A stretch of DNA of 64,000 nt from JANQRX01 sp963663975 (GCA_963663975.2 CAXXRA010000015.1:1240001-1304000), one strand, 5' to 3'. Counted from the first letter of the stretch, positions 43,341 through 53,449 are shown. Numbers and translations are program-made. The notes: generated by a model from the letters alone, not told the origin.

Positions 43341-46127
43341 ATGCTCCGCCGCGCCATGTCAGCTGCCATCATGATTTCAGTTGCCCTTATGGCCGATTTG
43401 AGTGGGCTGACGCGCCACGCGGACAACTGGTTCACCGGAATTCGCATGGCGAGCCAGGCGAGGGCGCCAAGCGGCGAGACCGTCCTGGTGGATATCGATG
43501 CCAAGAGCATCGAGGCCATGGGAAGTTGGCCGTGGCCGCGGCGCGTCCATGCAGAACTGATCGACCGGCTCGTCGCGTTGGATGCCGCTGAAATTGCATT
43601 TGACGTGGACTTCAGCGCCCCTTCGAACGCCGACGATGACGCCGCTCTGGAAGCCGCCCTGGGGCGAGCCGGCGGGTCGGTGATCCTGGCCGTGTTCCGG
43701 CAGTGGCGGACCGCAGACGCTGATGATGGTGATGTCCTCAACCAACCACTGGATCGCTTCGCAAAGAATGCGTGGACGGCGAGCGTCAACGCTCGCCAGG
43801 ACAGCGACGGCGTGGTCAGGCGCTACCCTTATGGCGCGGTCGTCGACGACCTGACCGTGCCCTCGATTCCGGTCATGTTGGCCGGAGGCCAGGCCGATGG
43901 AGATAACAACTTCATCATCGACTTCGGCATCGACGCCGGCGCCATCGACCGTTTTTCGGTGATTGATGTGCTGCGCGGGAACGTGGCGAGGGACGGCATT
44001 GCAGGCAAGAAGGTGATCGTCGGCGCCCAGGCAGCCGAACTAAGGGACTTCTTCAATGTCCCCGGGGGTAGGGTTGTTTCCGGTTCGCTGCTTCAGGCGC
44101 TGGCCGCGGAGACACTCCTGCAGGGTCGCGCGCTGCACGAGACCAGCACTGCCACGACCGTAGCAGGGCTGTTGCTCCTTGCGCTGCTCGCGTTTCTGAT
44201 CGGACGCATTCATTGGCTGGCGTCGGTCGCCGCGGTGGCGCTGGCCTCCGTCTCCGTCGAGATTGCCGCGGCACTCACCCAATCAATCGTCCCGATCGTT
44301 ATCACCACGGCGGCCTGGCATCTGGCCCTGTTGACGCTGGGGCTGGCCGTTCTGGTTTATGAGATCGACTTCCGCCGGCTCATGCATCTTGTCTGGCACG
44401 CCCGCGCCAAGAACGCCGAGACGATGCTGAGTCAAGTCGTCGCCGACAACTTTGCCGGTATTGTCGTCATCAATAGCGAAGGACGTATTTCAGCGGTGAG
44501 CAGGGCAGCAGCTCAGATGCTTGGATTCCAAAATGACCCGACCGGGATGTCCGCGGCCGATTTTCTACCGCCCGTGTTGATGGGCAAGATCGAGAGTGCG
44601 CTTGGCAAGGCTTCAGTTGGGGATAACGAGCAGACGGCAGGCGAAGTTCTGTTTCACCGTGAAGACGGTGAGATGCGGACCTTCGATTTCGTGGTGACCG
44701 TGTCCCAGTTTGGCAGTGAGTCGACGGGGAAAAAACGCCAAACAGAAAGCAAGCGGCTCGCTTGCCTGACGTTTTCCGACGTGACCGACAAGAGGGCCGC
44801 CGAGGCGAAAATCGCTCATATGGCGCGGTTCGACACGTTGACCAACCTACCCAACCGAAATCGGTTCGTGGAGCGTCTCGAGTGGGCCCTGGCCCGAGCC
44901 AGGAACGACGGCTCCGAGTGCGCCGTGGTTTGCTTCGACCTTGATAATTTCAAAAACATCAACGACACGCTCAGCCACGGCATCGGCGACCGGCTGCTGT
45001 GTGCTGTTGCCAAGCGCGCTGCAGACATGCTCCCAGCCGATGGGCTCATAGCCAGGCTCGGCGGGGACGAGTTCGCTGCCGTCTTTGCCGAAAGCAATGC
45101 CGGCCAGACCGCTGAGGATTACGCCAGGCGCCTGATCGGTGAAATCAGCGAACCCTTCGAGATCAACAGCCACCGCGTGATCGTTGCCGCCAGCGCGGGT
45201 GTTGCGAAGGCTTCGCCACTTGACGCCGGCGTGGACGATCCTCTGAAACGAGCCGATACGGCGCTCTATCGCGCCAAGGCCGAGGGTGGCAATTCGTTCG
45301 TGATTTTCGAGCCGAGCATGCTGGAGGCCATCGCCCGGCGCCATCGCCTGGAACTGGAACTTTGGCAGGCATTCGAGGCGAACCAGTTCGAGGTCTGGTA
45401 CCAGCCGCAGGTCAATTTCTCCAATGGCGATCTGTGCGGCGTTGAGGCCCTTGTTCGATGGCGACACCCTGAGCGTGGTATCGTTTCTCCGGCCGAGTTC
45501 ATTCCTGTTGCAGAGGCCATCGGTCTGATGGAATCACTGGGGCGATGGGTGCTCGAAACGGCCTGCCTACAAGCCGCCGGTTGGCCGGAACACATCAAAC
45601 TTGCCGTCAATGTCTCTTCGGCACAGTTCGCTCGCAGCAACATGGTCGCAACCGTCTCTGACGCACTTGGTCGGTCAAATCTGTCGCCCTCGCGCCTTGA
45701 TCTGGAGATCACCGAGTCCCTGTTCATGCAGCCTATCGAATCGGTCCACTCCGCATTGTCGCAAATTCGCGCGTTCGGCGTCGGCATTGCGCTTGACGAT
45801 TTCGGAACCGGTTACTCCTCACTCAGCTACATTCACAAATTCCCCATCGACAAGATCAAGATCGACCAATCGTTCGTGGCAGGACTGCCCAATGACGATG
45901 ACTCACTGGCAATCGTGCGGGCGGTCGCTGCGCTGTCGTCCAATCTCGGCATCAGGCTGAATGCCGAGGGGATCGAAAATATCGAACAGGCAAACTCGCT
46001 AAGACTTCTCGGCGTTGCAGAAGGGCAGGGTTATCTCTACGGGCGCCCCCAGAAACCGTCGGAAATCGGTCATCTGCTGGCCTCGGGATCACTGATCCAC
46101 GACGGACACGCCAAGACCGTCGCCTAA
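43341..46127 (+). CDS. CHASE2-PAS-GGDEF-EAL cyclic-di-GMP enzyme
   Basis: 928 residues. CHASE2 sensor at about 20-260 (DIDAKSIEAMGSWPWPRRVH), three membrane helices at about 265-345, PAS at about 370-480, then GGDEF and EAL. The GGDEF signature is intact (ARLGGDEFAAVF, near residue 573). Upstream the product-inhibition site RxxD reads LPAD, so it is missing. The EAL domain has GVEALVRWRHPE, NVSSAQF, LEITESLF, LDDFGTGYSSLSY, KIDQSF and NAEGIEN, all catalytic residues present. Probably makes and/or breaks c-di-GMP in response to a periplasmic signal. Its neighbour is a FecR-domain protein; both sit among tad-like genes, suggesting control of surface attachment. Confidence 0.9.
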   Translation: MLRRAMSAAIMISVALMADLSGLTRHADNWFTGIRMASQARAPSGETVLVDIDAKSIEAMGSWPWPRRVHAELIDRLVALDAAEIAFDVDFSAPSNADDDAALEAALGRAGGSVILAVFRQWRTADADDGDVLNQPLDRFAKNAWTASVNARQDSDGVVRRYPYGAVVDDLTVPSIPVMLAGGQADGDNNFIIDFGIDAGAIDRFSVIDVLRGNVARDGIAGKKVIVGAQAAELRDFFNVPGGRVVSGSLLQALAAETLLQGRALHETSTATTVAGLLLLALLAFLIGRIHWLASVAAVALASVSVEIAAALTQSIVPIVITTAAWHLALLTLGLAVLVYEIDFRRLMHLVWHARAKNAETMLSQVVADNFAGIVVINSEGRISAVSRAAAQMLGFQNDPTGMSAADFLPPVLMGKIESALGKASVGDNEQTAGEVLFHREDGEMRTFDFVVTVSQFGSESTGKKRQTESKRLACLTFSDVTDKRAAEAKIAHMARFDTLTNLPNRNRFVERLEWALARARNDGSECAVVCFDLDNFKNINDTLSHGIGDRLLCAVAKRAADMLPADGLIARLGGDEFAAVFAESNAGQTAEDYARRLIGEISEPFEINSHRVIVAASAGVAKASPLDAGVDDPLKRADTALYRAKAEGGNSFVIFEPSMLEAIARRHRLELELWQAFEANQFEVWYQPQVNFSNGDLCGVEALVRWRHPERGIVSPAEFIPVAEAIGLMESLGRWVLETACLQAAGWPEHIKLAVNVSSAQFARSNMVATVSDALGRSNLSPSRLDLEITESLFMQPIESVHSALSQIRAFGVGIALDDFGTGYSSLSYIHKFPIDKIKIDQSFVAGLPNDDDSLAIVRAVAALSSNLGIRLNAEGIENIEQANSLRLLGVAEGQGYLYGRPQKPSEIGHLLASGSLIHDGHAKTVA

Positions 46128-46792
46128 CAGCGCCGGCGCTGAAGTCCGGGCGAGGTTGGCCGAGGCGTCCGCCCGCCCATGGGCCACTCGCGCAGCGGGC
46201 GCTCCACTAGGATCGACGCCGTGACCGATGGCGAATGCCGCCTCATCACCTTCCTGTTGCGGGCGGACAAGTGGCTGATTGAACAGCCGGAAGTCTCCCG
46301 GTGTGCAAATGTCGCCAGTCCCGATCGCCGAGGCCGACAAGGGCTGACGGGAGCGCGATCCGCCAGCCAAAATCAAGGAGCTCGGCGTTATGCCGGGCAT
46401 TTCCGCCCAACCAGCCGGCATTGGGAGAACTGCTCCTCGCCATCCCTCCACCCAAGTTGGCTGCTGCAACATTTGCGAACAGGATCGCGCGCATCATTTG
46501 AGACATCAAGGCTGGCGAGTTCTACCGCGAAACAGCCTGATCATGTCCCAAGTCGCTACAGCGCAATTTTGGAAGGCGCACAAAGGTCGAGAACCGTGCC
46601 TTTGGGGAGACTCGGTCAACGGACCTCGGAATACTTACTTTTGATTGCCATTGCGATCCGCGTCATAAGCCGACAACAATCGACCGCGCCCAGAGAGCCA
46701 TCGGGCAAGCTCCTGCCGATCAAGCGCCGTCCACACATGATCCAGTCGCGTTGAGACCGTTGAACGGCCACCACCAGCGAGCCTAGAAATCA
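46128..46792. other. No confident gene (665 bp)
   Basis: Between two convergent genes. Minus-strand frames give protein-like snippets (GGNARHNAELLDFGWRIALP), but none continues or has a credible start. I see no repeat or RNA signature. Confidence 0.4.
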
Positions 46793-48265
46793 CTACCGCA
46801 CGAGGCGCGCATACTCAGTGAACTGTAGCGTAAGATCCTCGAACACCGTCGCCAGTTCCTCGTTGGTTTGCGGGCGAAAATAGTAGTCCGAGCCGGATGA
46901 ACATTTTTGCAACATCTTCTGGGTGCCACCGTTGATGCTCTTTCCGAAGGCGATCGTGATCATAATGATCTCGCGGGCTTTGATGCCCTCACAAATGTCT
47001 TCGGTGTTGCGGTTGGCCTGCGCAATATTGAAGCTGGCGCCCGGCCCAAATCCGCCCACGGTCTGCGCGCCGTCGCTCAGCAAAACGACCGCTTTGAACG
47101 AGTCTCCGTCGCTGTAGTTCCCACCCTCGCTGAACGGGGCGTTCGGCGATACCAAATGCCATGCATATTCGAGCGCCAATGCGATGTTGGTCATCCGCAA
47201 AGGGCTCATGGCAGACAGTTGACTCTTGAGCAATAAATCGTCGGTCGTCAGCGGCAGGACGAGAAGACGTCGCTTTCGGTACTCCTCGCACTGGGCATCG
47301 GCGGAGGCAAAGTCGCTCAGGCGCGCTTCACCCTTTTGGCCTTGCACTTCACTGCGTGAGTATCTTCGCTCGCACCGGTCGGCGGTGAAGCCGCCGCCGC
47401 CGTCGTCGCTGTCACTGTCGTCGTCACCATCGCCGCCGGCGCTATATTCGGTATCGTTGCCGTTGCAGCCCACCTCCGCGATGGTGCCGTTGGGTCCCGT
47501 ACCGGACGGCACACTGCCCGCTTGACGATAGGCGGCGGGCATCCCTGGCGCCGGCCATTTGGTATCCTGGTCCGCCGGGACGGGCGTCGTTTCTTGGGTT
47601 GCGTGGGGATACCTGCGGCTGTCGAGGCACGCCCTGACTTCATAACCATATTTGTCCGGGTGCACGCCGCGGATGAACGTGGTGGTCATGTCGGCGTAGA
47701 CGAAATCGGAAAAAGGCACGAGGCCGATCTCCACGTTGTCGCCAGTATCGGCTGCCATCAATGTATCGATAAGCCAGATCGCCGAGTCGCGCATGGCTTG
47801 GTACTTGCCATCCCGGTTCATCGATCCGGAATAGTCGAGTGCCAGCGCGATCTCCACTTTAACCGGATTGCGGACGATTGCCTCTGCATGCGCGTTGACG
47901 TCCGTCGTGTCGAGGCCCAGAATCCCACCAAAGAAAAGACTAACCGTCTCTCGCGCATCAACGATCACTTTGTCAGGCTCGATCGCAACGGTGACGCTGG
48001 CAGGCGACTGCGGCGCATTGGCGGCAAAAAACACTTCCGCGGCTGCCACCCGCTCCGCGGGCTTCGTCGTGACCAGCGAAGCACCGGCCAGCGCTCCGGC
48101 GTCAGCCGCGCCCTGGATCGTCGTCCGCACTGCCGTCACATGAGCCAAATCAATCGCAACGCCCGTCGCCACCAGCAACGGGATGAGCGCAATTGAAAAG
48201 ATCACCGCGACACCGCCGGAGGTGTCGCGGGCCAACGGGCGGAGCGAGTTTTCTAGCTTTCCCAT
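46793..48265 (-). CDS. TadG-like protein with von Willebrand factor A domain
   Basis: 490 residues. The N-terminal RDTSGGVAVIFSIALIPLLV helix and GVAIDLAHVTAVRTTIQGAA define the TadG/TadE-like anchor. A VWA domain follows with a full MIDAS start DYSGSMNRDGKY, ADTGDNVEIGLVPFSDF and VVLLSDGAQTVGGFG. An acidic, glycine-rich loop (DGDDDSDSDDGGGGF) and several cysteines interrupt the VWA domain. Likely a periplasmic scaffold of a Tad-type surface structure. It is convergent with the CHASE2 gene. Confidence 0.88.
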   Translation of the reverse strand: MGKLENSLRPLARDTSGGVAVIFSIALIPLLVATGVAIDLAHVTAVRTTIQGAADAGALAGASLVTTKPAERVAAAEVFFAANAPQSPASVTVAIEPDKVIVDARETVSLFFGGILGLDTTDVNAHAEAIVRNPVKVEIALALDYSGSMNRDGKYQAMRDSAIWLIDTLMAADTGDNVEIGLVPFSDFVYADMTTTFIRGVHPDKYGYEVRACLDSRRYPHATQETTPVPADQDTKWPAPGMPAAYRQAGSVPSGTGPNGTIAEVGCNGNDTEYSAGGDGDDDSDSDDGGGGFTADRCERRYSRSEVQGQKGEARLSDFASADAQCEEYRKRRLLVLPLTTDDLLLKSQLSAMSPLRMTNIALALEYAWHLVSPNAPFSEGGNYSDGDSFKAVVLLSDGAQTVGGFGPGASFNIAQANRNTEDICEGIKAREIIMITIAFGKSINGGTQKMLQKCSSGSDYYFRPQTNEELATVFEDLTLQFTEYARLVR

Positions 48266-48595
48266 GAGTCGTATTCCCTGATACGCATCTGCTCTTTAGC
48301 GACGACTGTCATTGGTTCCAACAAGTTCGTTCTATTTGTTTAAACTCGCGTTAAATCTCGTCGTGAGTACATATAATATCTATGCTCTATATATGTAGAA
48401 TTTTATGAAAATTTTCTCGAATAACCTCGCTTGAGTATCTTCCATGATCTGGGATGTTGCATATGTTCCTTTGGAAACGTCGACATATATCCATAAAGAT
48501 TGAGGATAAGATTACCGCGTCCTTAATCGATTTCCGCACCGCGAGGAAATCCATCTACAAATGCATCCGTGGAGAGGCGCTACACGACGGGAACA
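48266..48595. promoter_or_regulatory. AT-rich divergent region between tadG-like and tadE-like genes
   Basis: About 330 bp with no coding frame. It includes TACATATAATATCTATGCTC and TATATATGTAGAATTTTATG, much richer in AT than its surroundings and similar in character to 40085-40320. Likely promoters for the two divergent genes; boxes not resolved. Confidence 0.45.
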
Positions 48596-48843
48596 ATGAA
48601 AATCCTCTTCGGGACGCGACATGAGGGCGGTACGGCGGCGGTCGAAATGGGCCTGCTGGCTCCCATTTTTGGGCGGTCATGCTGGCGGCCGTGGACTACG
48701 GAAGCGTTGTCTACATTCAGCACACAATGAACACCGTTGCGAACGACGTATCGCGAAGCTTGGCCCTCGGCCACATGACGGCCAGCAAGGCGCGAGCGCC
48801 GAAGCCAAGTTTTGAATTAAACTTAGACATTCTCTCAACCTGA
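48596..48843 (+). pseudogene. TadE-like fragment, frameshifted
   Basis: ATG 48596 starts MKILFGTRHEGGTAAVEMGL with LLAPIF, a TadE-type N-terminus. One base is missing after CCCATTTTT (near 48666). In the next frame the helix and following part continue as AVMLAAVDYGSVVYIQHTMN, TVANDVSRSLALGHMTASKA, ending at TGA 48841-48843. Even with correction it is only about 82 residues, shorter than the other two copies. It stops 50 bp before the IS21 element. Confidence 0.65.
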
Positions 48844-48976
48844 CCGTGGTTTGATCATGCCCCGCGGGGCTCTCCGGCTCCGATCAGGATCGTTTGTCAA
48901 CGTCGGAGCAAAATTAGTCCACCCGGGCGGAGCAAAACTAGTCCACTTAACGTTATGCGGTACGCGGTGTTGGGGG

Positions 48977-49082
48977 GTTGTCCCGGTAGTCCATAGGAGG
49001 GACCCGCGCTGCTTCGTGTAGCGCTTGCGTTACGCGGAGCGAAGCAGCGTGGGAGGTTCCTGTGGACCCACCGGGTCAACCA
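48977..49082. terminator. Nested hairpins downstream of istB in IS21 copy 2
   Basis: The outer arms GGTTGTCCCGGTAGTCCATA and TGTGGACCCACCGGGTCAAC pair imperfectly; between them CCCGCGCTGCTTCG (49003-49016) pairs with CGAAGCAGCGTGGG (49040-49053). The outer arms are nearly the same as the hairpin after istB in IS21 copy 1. A transcription barrier is likely. Confidence 0.5.
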
Positions 49083-49094
49083 TTGCACCGGCGG

Positions 49095-49865
49095 TTAAGC
49101 AGGTATTTTTGGGGATTTGCGCCGTTTTTGGCTTTGGTTGAGACGATAGCTCTCGCCGTTCATTTCCAGGATATGGACATGGTGGGTGAGGCGGTCCAGC
49201 AAAGCCCCGGTCAGGCGTTCCGAGCCGAATATCTCCGTCCACTCATCGAACGGCAAGTTGGAGGTCACCAGGATCGAGCCCCGCTCGTAGCGCTGGCTGA
49301 AGACTTCGAACAGCAGCTCGGCGCCGGTCTTCGAGAGCGGCACGAAGCCGAGTTCGTCGATGATCAGAAGGTGATACTTTGCCAGTTGCTTCTGCAGGCG
49401 CAACAGGCGTTTTTCATCCCTGGCCTCCATCAGTTCATGAACCAGGGCAGCGGCCGTGAGGAAGCCGGCGGAGAGCCCCTTTTGGCAGGCCGCCAGACCG
49501 AGACCGAGGGCGATATGGGTCTTGCCGGTTCCGCTGTTGCCGAGCGCGATGATATTCTCACGACGCTCGACGTATTCGCATCGCGCCAACTCCAGAACCA
49601 GCATCTTGTTGAGCGATGCGATGGCCTTGAAGTCGAAGCTGTCGAGGCTTTTGACGGCGGGGAACCTGGCCTGTCTGATCCGCCGCTCGACCATGCGGCG
49701 CTCACGGTCGATCAGTTCCAACTCGGTCAGACGGACAAGATACCGCACATGGTCGGCGCCCTCGGTGGCGCATTGGCGGGCCAGCTTGTCGTATTCGCGC
49801 AGGAACGTCGGCAGTTTCAGGGTCTTGAGGTGATGGGCCAGCAACACTTGCGGCGTATCGGTCAT
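49095..49865 (-). CDS. istB: IS21 helper ATPase IstB (copy 2)
   Basis: About 256 residues from MTDTPQVLLAHHLKTLKLPT. Walker A ALGNSGTGKTHIALGLGL, Walker B HLLIIDELGFVPLSKTGAEL, sensor region SILVTSNLPFDEWTEIFGSE and ALLDRLTHHVHILEMNGESY. The basic tail RLNQSQKRRKSPKIPA is intact. ATG overlaps the istA end (ATGA). Confidence 0.9.
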   Translation of the reverse strand: MTDTPQVLLAHHLKTLKLPTFLREYDKLARQCATEGADHVRYLVRLTELELIDRERRMVERRIRQARFPAVKSLDSFDFKAIASLNKMLVLELARCEYVERRENIIALGNSGTGKTHIALGLGLAACQKGLSAGFLTAAALVHELMEARDEKRLLRLQKQLAKYHLLIIDELGFVPLSKTGAELLFEVFSQRYERGSILVTSNLPFDEWTEIFGSERLTGALLDRLTHHVHILEMNGESYRLNQSQKRRKSPKIPA

Positions 49866-51555
49866 GACGCGCCTCCACCCAACAAGCTCATATAACTGGC
49901 GGCGGCCGTGGTCGCCACGTTGGCCCGAGGCAGGTAGGGATAGATATCCAGGTCGAGTTTGGGCGGGCGTCGCTCGATACGGCACAGCACAAGGTGTTTG
50001 ACGGCGTCGTAGCCGATCGCACCCAGGCGCAGGGCGTCCTTCACCGCGCCGTGAAGCACCTCGAGATCGAAGGTCTCCACAAGCCGAAGGACCTGGACGT
50101 ATTCCCGCTTGCCGGCCTTGCCCATGCGCGCCTCCAGGAGACGGCGCAGGGTTGGGAAGGCATCAGGCAGTTCCCATCCGGCTAGCGGCGCGGCCTGATC
50201 CAGGGCACCGATCTTGTGCTCCAGCAAAGGCAGGTAGTGGATCGGATCGAAGACCATATCTTCCCGGTCGTAGGAACGGGGGTGCCGGGCAATGATCCCG
50301 GCGCCGCAACCGATAACCACCTCGTGGACATAGCCACGGATCCAGACTTCCTGATGGCCGTAGGCGACGGGCACGGAATAGTCATTCGTCCGGTAGCGCA
50401 CCAGGGACAGCGAGTTGACCCGCGTGCCCTGCTTGTCGCACGCGTCGAACGGTGCCGGCAGTGGCCTCTTCAACGCTTCGCGGTCACGCACAAACCGTTC
50501 GCCGATGCTCTCGCGGTGGCCGCGCAGGACGTTGCCTTGCCGGTTGCGCACGGACCTTCGGCCGCAAGCCGTTTGGCGACCCTGTCGGCGCCGCGCTTGG
50601 TGCGCCACGATGATGCGTTTTCCGGTATGGATGCGTATCAGGTCGGCAACGGCGCCGATCTTACGCTCCTGCGGCAGATGCAACACGCTCTGCCGATCCG
50701 GTCGGCGGTCGCCGCCGCCGAGCGACCGGCTGGCGGCATGTGCTCTTCCAGTGGCCATTGAAGGCGATCCCAGCTCGCGAATGGTGGGAAAACAGCGGCG
50801 TCATGAAGTTCCGCCGGGCATAGCCGACCACCCCCTCCACATTGCCTTTGTCGTTACCCTTGCCGGGACGGCCGTAGCGGTCCTCGAAGAGGTAATGGGA
50901 CTGCAGCCCGCTGAACGCCCGCGTTCGTTGCCGCGTGCCATCTGACAAGATGCGCGACACCAGACACTTGTCGTTGTCGTAAAGAATCGATTGGGGAACG
51001 CCGCCGAAAAAAACAAAGGCTCTGTTGTGCCCGTCCAGCCAGGCCTCCGTCGTCGCCGCCGGGTAGGCCGCAACGAAGCAGGCATCGCTGTGGGGAAGTG
51101 TCATGACGAAAAAATGCGCCCGATACTTGACGCCGGCGATGATCGCATCCGCCTCGCCAAAGTCCGCTTGAGCATGGCCCGGAGGATGTGACAACGGCAC
51201 AAACATCTCACGCCGACGAAGGCGCCGTTCCCGAACGTAATCCTTCACGATGGTCTCTTTGCCCGTGAAGCCATGTTCGTCGCGAAGGCGCTCGAATATA
51301 CGCTTCGCCGTGTGGTGCTGCTTACGGTGAACCGGTCGGTCCTCCTCCAGAATACGGTCGATGATATCCGTGAAGGGGGCCAGTTTCATGGCGTTTCGGT
51401 GGCTGGCGTCGCCAATATCCCGGCGGTTCCGAATGCCGCAGCATCTTCCTCACCGTCTCGCGCGCAATGCCAAACCGACTTGCCGCCTCTCGCTGGCTCA
51501 GACCATCAACATGGCAGGCCAGCCGAACGCGCAGATATAGGTCCACGGTGTACAT
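49862..51555 (-). pseudogene. istA: IS21 transposase IstA (copy 2), multiply frameshifted
   Basis: Three colinear frames: MYTVDLYLRVRLACHVDGLS with an HTH (from 51555), then LAPFTDIIDRILEEDRPVHR through the integrase core with QADFGEADAIIAGVKYRAHF and GGVPQSILYDNDKCLVSRIL, then VNSLSLVRYRTNDYSVPVAY to the stop at 49862. At least two frame changes, near 51390 and near 50670-50760, split the protein; a long stretch in between reads poorly in every frame. Probably inactive. Confidence 0.8.
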
Positions 51556-51740
51556 CCTCCCGCCTTCCATCTCAAAAAAGATCGAAGACTACAGGTGGCA
51601 GAGTTTTACTCCGCCCGCGGCTGGGAAATCCCGCCGCTTCCGTGGACTAATTTGTCACCGCCGTTCTCACATCGACATAACCAGATGCACGGCGAGCGCT
51701 GAGTCCCTGTCGCCGGCCGGCCTTACAGCACCGCGCCCGG

Positions 51741-52442
51741 CTATTCCGCCGCGTCCGCCGGCCAGACAGCCGCCGCTCCAGCCTGCTCGCGGAGAGTCGC
51801 AAAGTCCTTCTCGGGCCAGAATTGGGCGACCCAGGCGGCGTAGGCCTGGACCTTGGCCGGATCAAGATTGAGCGAGGGCTTGATCAGGTCGATCTCATCC
51901 TGCTCCTCTATCGGCACCTGAAGGCAGTCGGTGAGCCGGTTGATCATGTTGAACATCGCGGTGACCATGGTGAGTTCGACAATCTCCTCCTCGGAGAACA
52001 GCCGCTTCATGACGGCGTACAGATCGTCATCCTTGCCCGCTTTGTTGACCGTCACCGACTCCGCCCACTGGACGGCGACCTTCTCCGCCTCCGACAGGGT
52101 CGTCGATTGCAGATAGTCGTCGGAGCTGATCTCGATGATCTCTTCATGGGTGATGCCGGCGGCCTGGCCGAGCGCGGTGTTGTGCGCATAGCAATAGCGG
52201 CAGCCGTTCACATGGCTGGTCTTGATGACCACCAGTTCCTTGGTCCGTCCCGGCAGGCGGGATCCCGGCCATTGGCGTTGGACGGCGGCATTGAAGGGCA
52301 GCAGCAACATCGCCAACCACGGGGCATGTGAGATGGTGCGGTAGAAGTTCGGAACCCGGCCAAGGAGCTGCGTTACGGCGTCGTAGAAGTGCTCCAGGTC
52401 GCCGGAGATATTCTCCCGCTCGATTTTCGGCAGTCGCTGCAT
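51741..52442 (-). CDS. Carboxymuconolactone decarboxylase/AhpD-like protein
   Basis: 233 residues. The AhpD-type core has NGCRYCYAHNTALGQAAGIT with the CxxC and following His, after RLPGRTKELVVIKTSHV. The helical C-terminal half (EEEIVELTMVTAMFNMINRL) is typical of the larger CMD proteins. Could act in peroxide defence or as a small-molecule decarboxylase; no partner gene tells which. ATG 52442 is preceded by GGGAAATG-like sequence with GGGGAAA. Confidence 0.8.
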   Translation of the reverse strand: MQRLPKIERENISGDLEHFYDAVTQLLGRVPNFYRTISHAPWLAMLLLPFNAAVQRQWPGSRLPGRTKELVVIKTSHVNGCRYCYAHNTALGQAAGITHEEIIEISSDDYLQSTTLSEAEKVAVQWAESVTVNKAGKDDDLYAVMKRLFSEEEIVELTMVTAMFNMINRLTDCLQVPIEEQDEIDLIKPSLNLDPAKVQAYAAWVAQFWPEKDFATLREQAGAAAVWPADAAE

Positions 52443-52621
52443 CTCATTTCCCCTGTCGATCCGGAACCGGGCCCGGCGGTGCAGATAGGCGGGCAGGTAT
52501 ACCCATAAGCGCCGCCTGTTGCATGAATTGAGTGCCGATCATGGTCGTCCCACCCACCGGACTTAATCATTGATCACGGTGATGCGCCGGCGGTCGCGCT
52601 TTTTTGTGGCCTGAGGGGCCG

Positions 52622-53449
52622 TCACGGCTTGGCGGCGGAGGTCAAAACCGCGGGCCAGGCCAGCTCGATCACATCGCCCTTTCTGTATTCCTCCGCGCCA
52701 TCGATGATCGCGCGATGGATCTCGTCGAGCGCTTCCGGCGCCTGGCGTTCCAACAACTTCGCAGTTCGAACGGTGCCGCTGTAGATCAGATCGAGGCACT
52801 CCCGACCTGTGCGTCCTCGCCAGACCGGCTCGATGGTCCGCACATCGATGTCGGTAAAACCGGCGCCCGCGAGAACGGTTCGACATTCGTCCGGGTCGCT
52901 GAAGCGAAACATGGGGGGCGAGGGCGGCAGAGGTATGTCAACGTCGCCAAACTTCCGTATGGCGGCCAGGACGATGGCGAAGAACTCGTGCTTCTCAGGC
53001 GTATCCCAAACGGTGAAAGCATACCGGCCCTTGGGCCGAAGCACGCGGCCGGCCTCGGTGATGGCTTTCTCGGGATCGGGCATGTGCAGCAATCCAAACA
53101 GGCAGATCACGGCATCGAAACTTGCCGCGGAGAAGGGAAGGTTCTGGCCGTCGCCCTCGCGAAAATCGACATCCCGATAGTTTCTGGAGGCCAGCTCGAC
53201 CATGGACGCGGCGAAATCCAGACCAATCGTGGTGGCGCCACGCGACACCGCACCTCCAGCGCCGTAGCCGGGGCCGCTGGCAACATCCAAAACCCGTTTG
53301 CCGCGATCAACCGCGGCAGCGTCGAGAAGGGGCTCGACGGCCTGGCCGGTCACGCCTCCCACGACCCTGTCATAGCCCTCGGCCTTCGCCTGCCATCCGG
53401 AATGTTCCAATTCGCCGAAGGTGGGCGAACCCGAAATTTTCTCAACCAT
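52622..53449 (-). CDS. SAM-dependent methyltransferase, class I
   Basis: About 275 residues. Motif I VLDVASGPGYGAGGAVSRGA, then TIGLDFAASMVELASRNY, FREGDGQNLPFSAASFDAVI and CLFGLLHMPDPEKAITEAGR; UbiE/COQ5-like fold with the post-motif DxAxxM. ATG 53449 with GGGAGGGGGACA immediately upstream, a very strong site. Substrate unknown; lies between the AhpD-like gene and the coxM gene. Confidence 0.85.
   Translation of the reverse strand: MVEKISGSPTFGELEHSGWQAKAEGYDRVVGGVTGQAVEPLLDAAAVDRGKRVLDVASGPGYGAGGAVSRGATTIGLDFAASMVELASRNYRDVDFREGDGQNLPFSAASFDAVICLFGLLHMPDPEKAITEAGRVLRPKGRYAFTVWDTPEKHEFFAIVLAAIRKFGDVDIPLPPSPPMFRFSDPDECRTVLAGAGFTDIDVRTIEPVWRGRTGRECLDLIYSGTVRTAKLLERQAPEALDEIHRAIIDGAEEYRKGDVIELAWPAVLTSAAKP

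Larger units (their letters stand above)
48895..51656 (-). mobile_element. IS21-family insertion sequence, copy 2 (different subgroup)
   Basis: About 2.76 kb with istA and istB on the minus strand. Terminal repeats: AAATTAGTCCAC at 48911-48922 and GGCGGAGCAAAACTAGTCCAC-type sequence next to it on the left; GTGGACTAATTT at 51642-51653 and GAGTTTTACTCCGCCCG on the right. The proteins differ from copy 1, so it is a separate element. istA is broken by at least two frameshifts. Confidence 0.8.

Noticed and set aside
46246..46509. Minus-strand frame with GGNARHNAELLDFGWRIALP
   Set aside because: Short, no start signal, no family match by eye; left as unassigned DNA.
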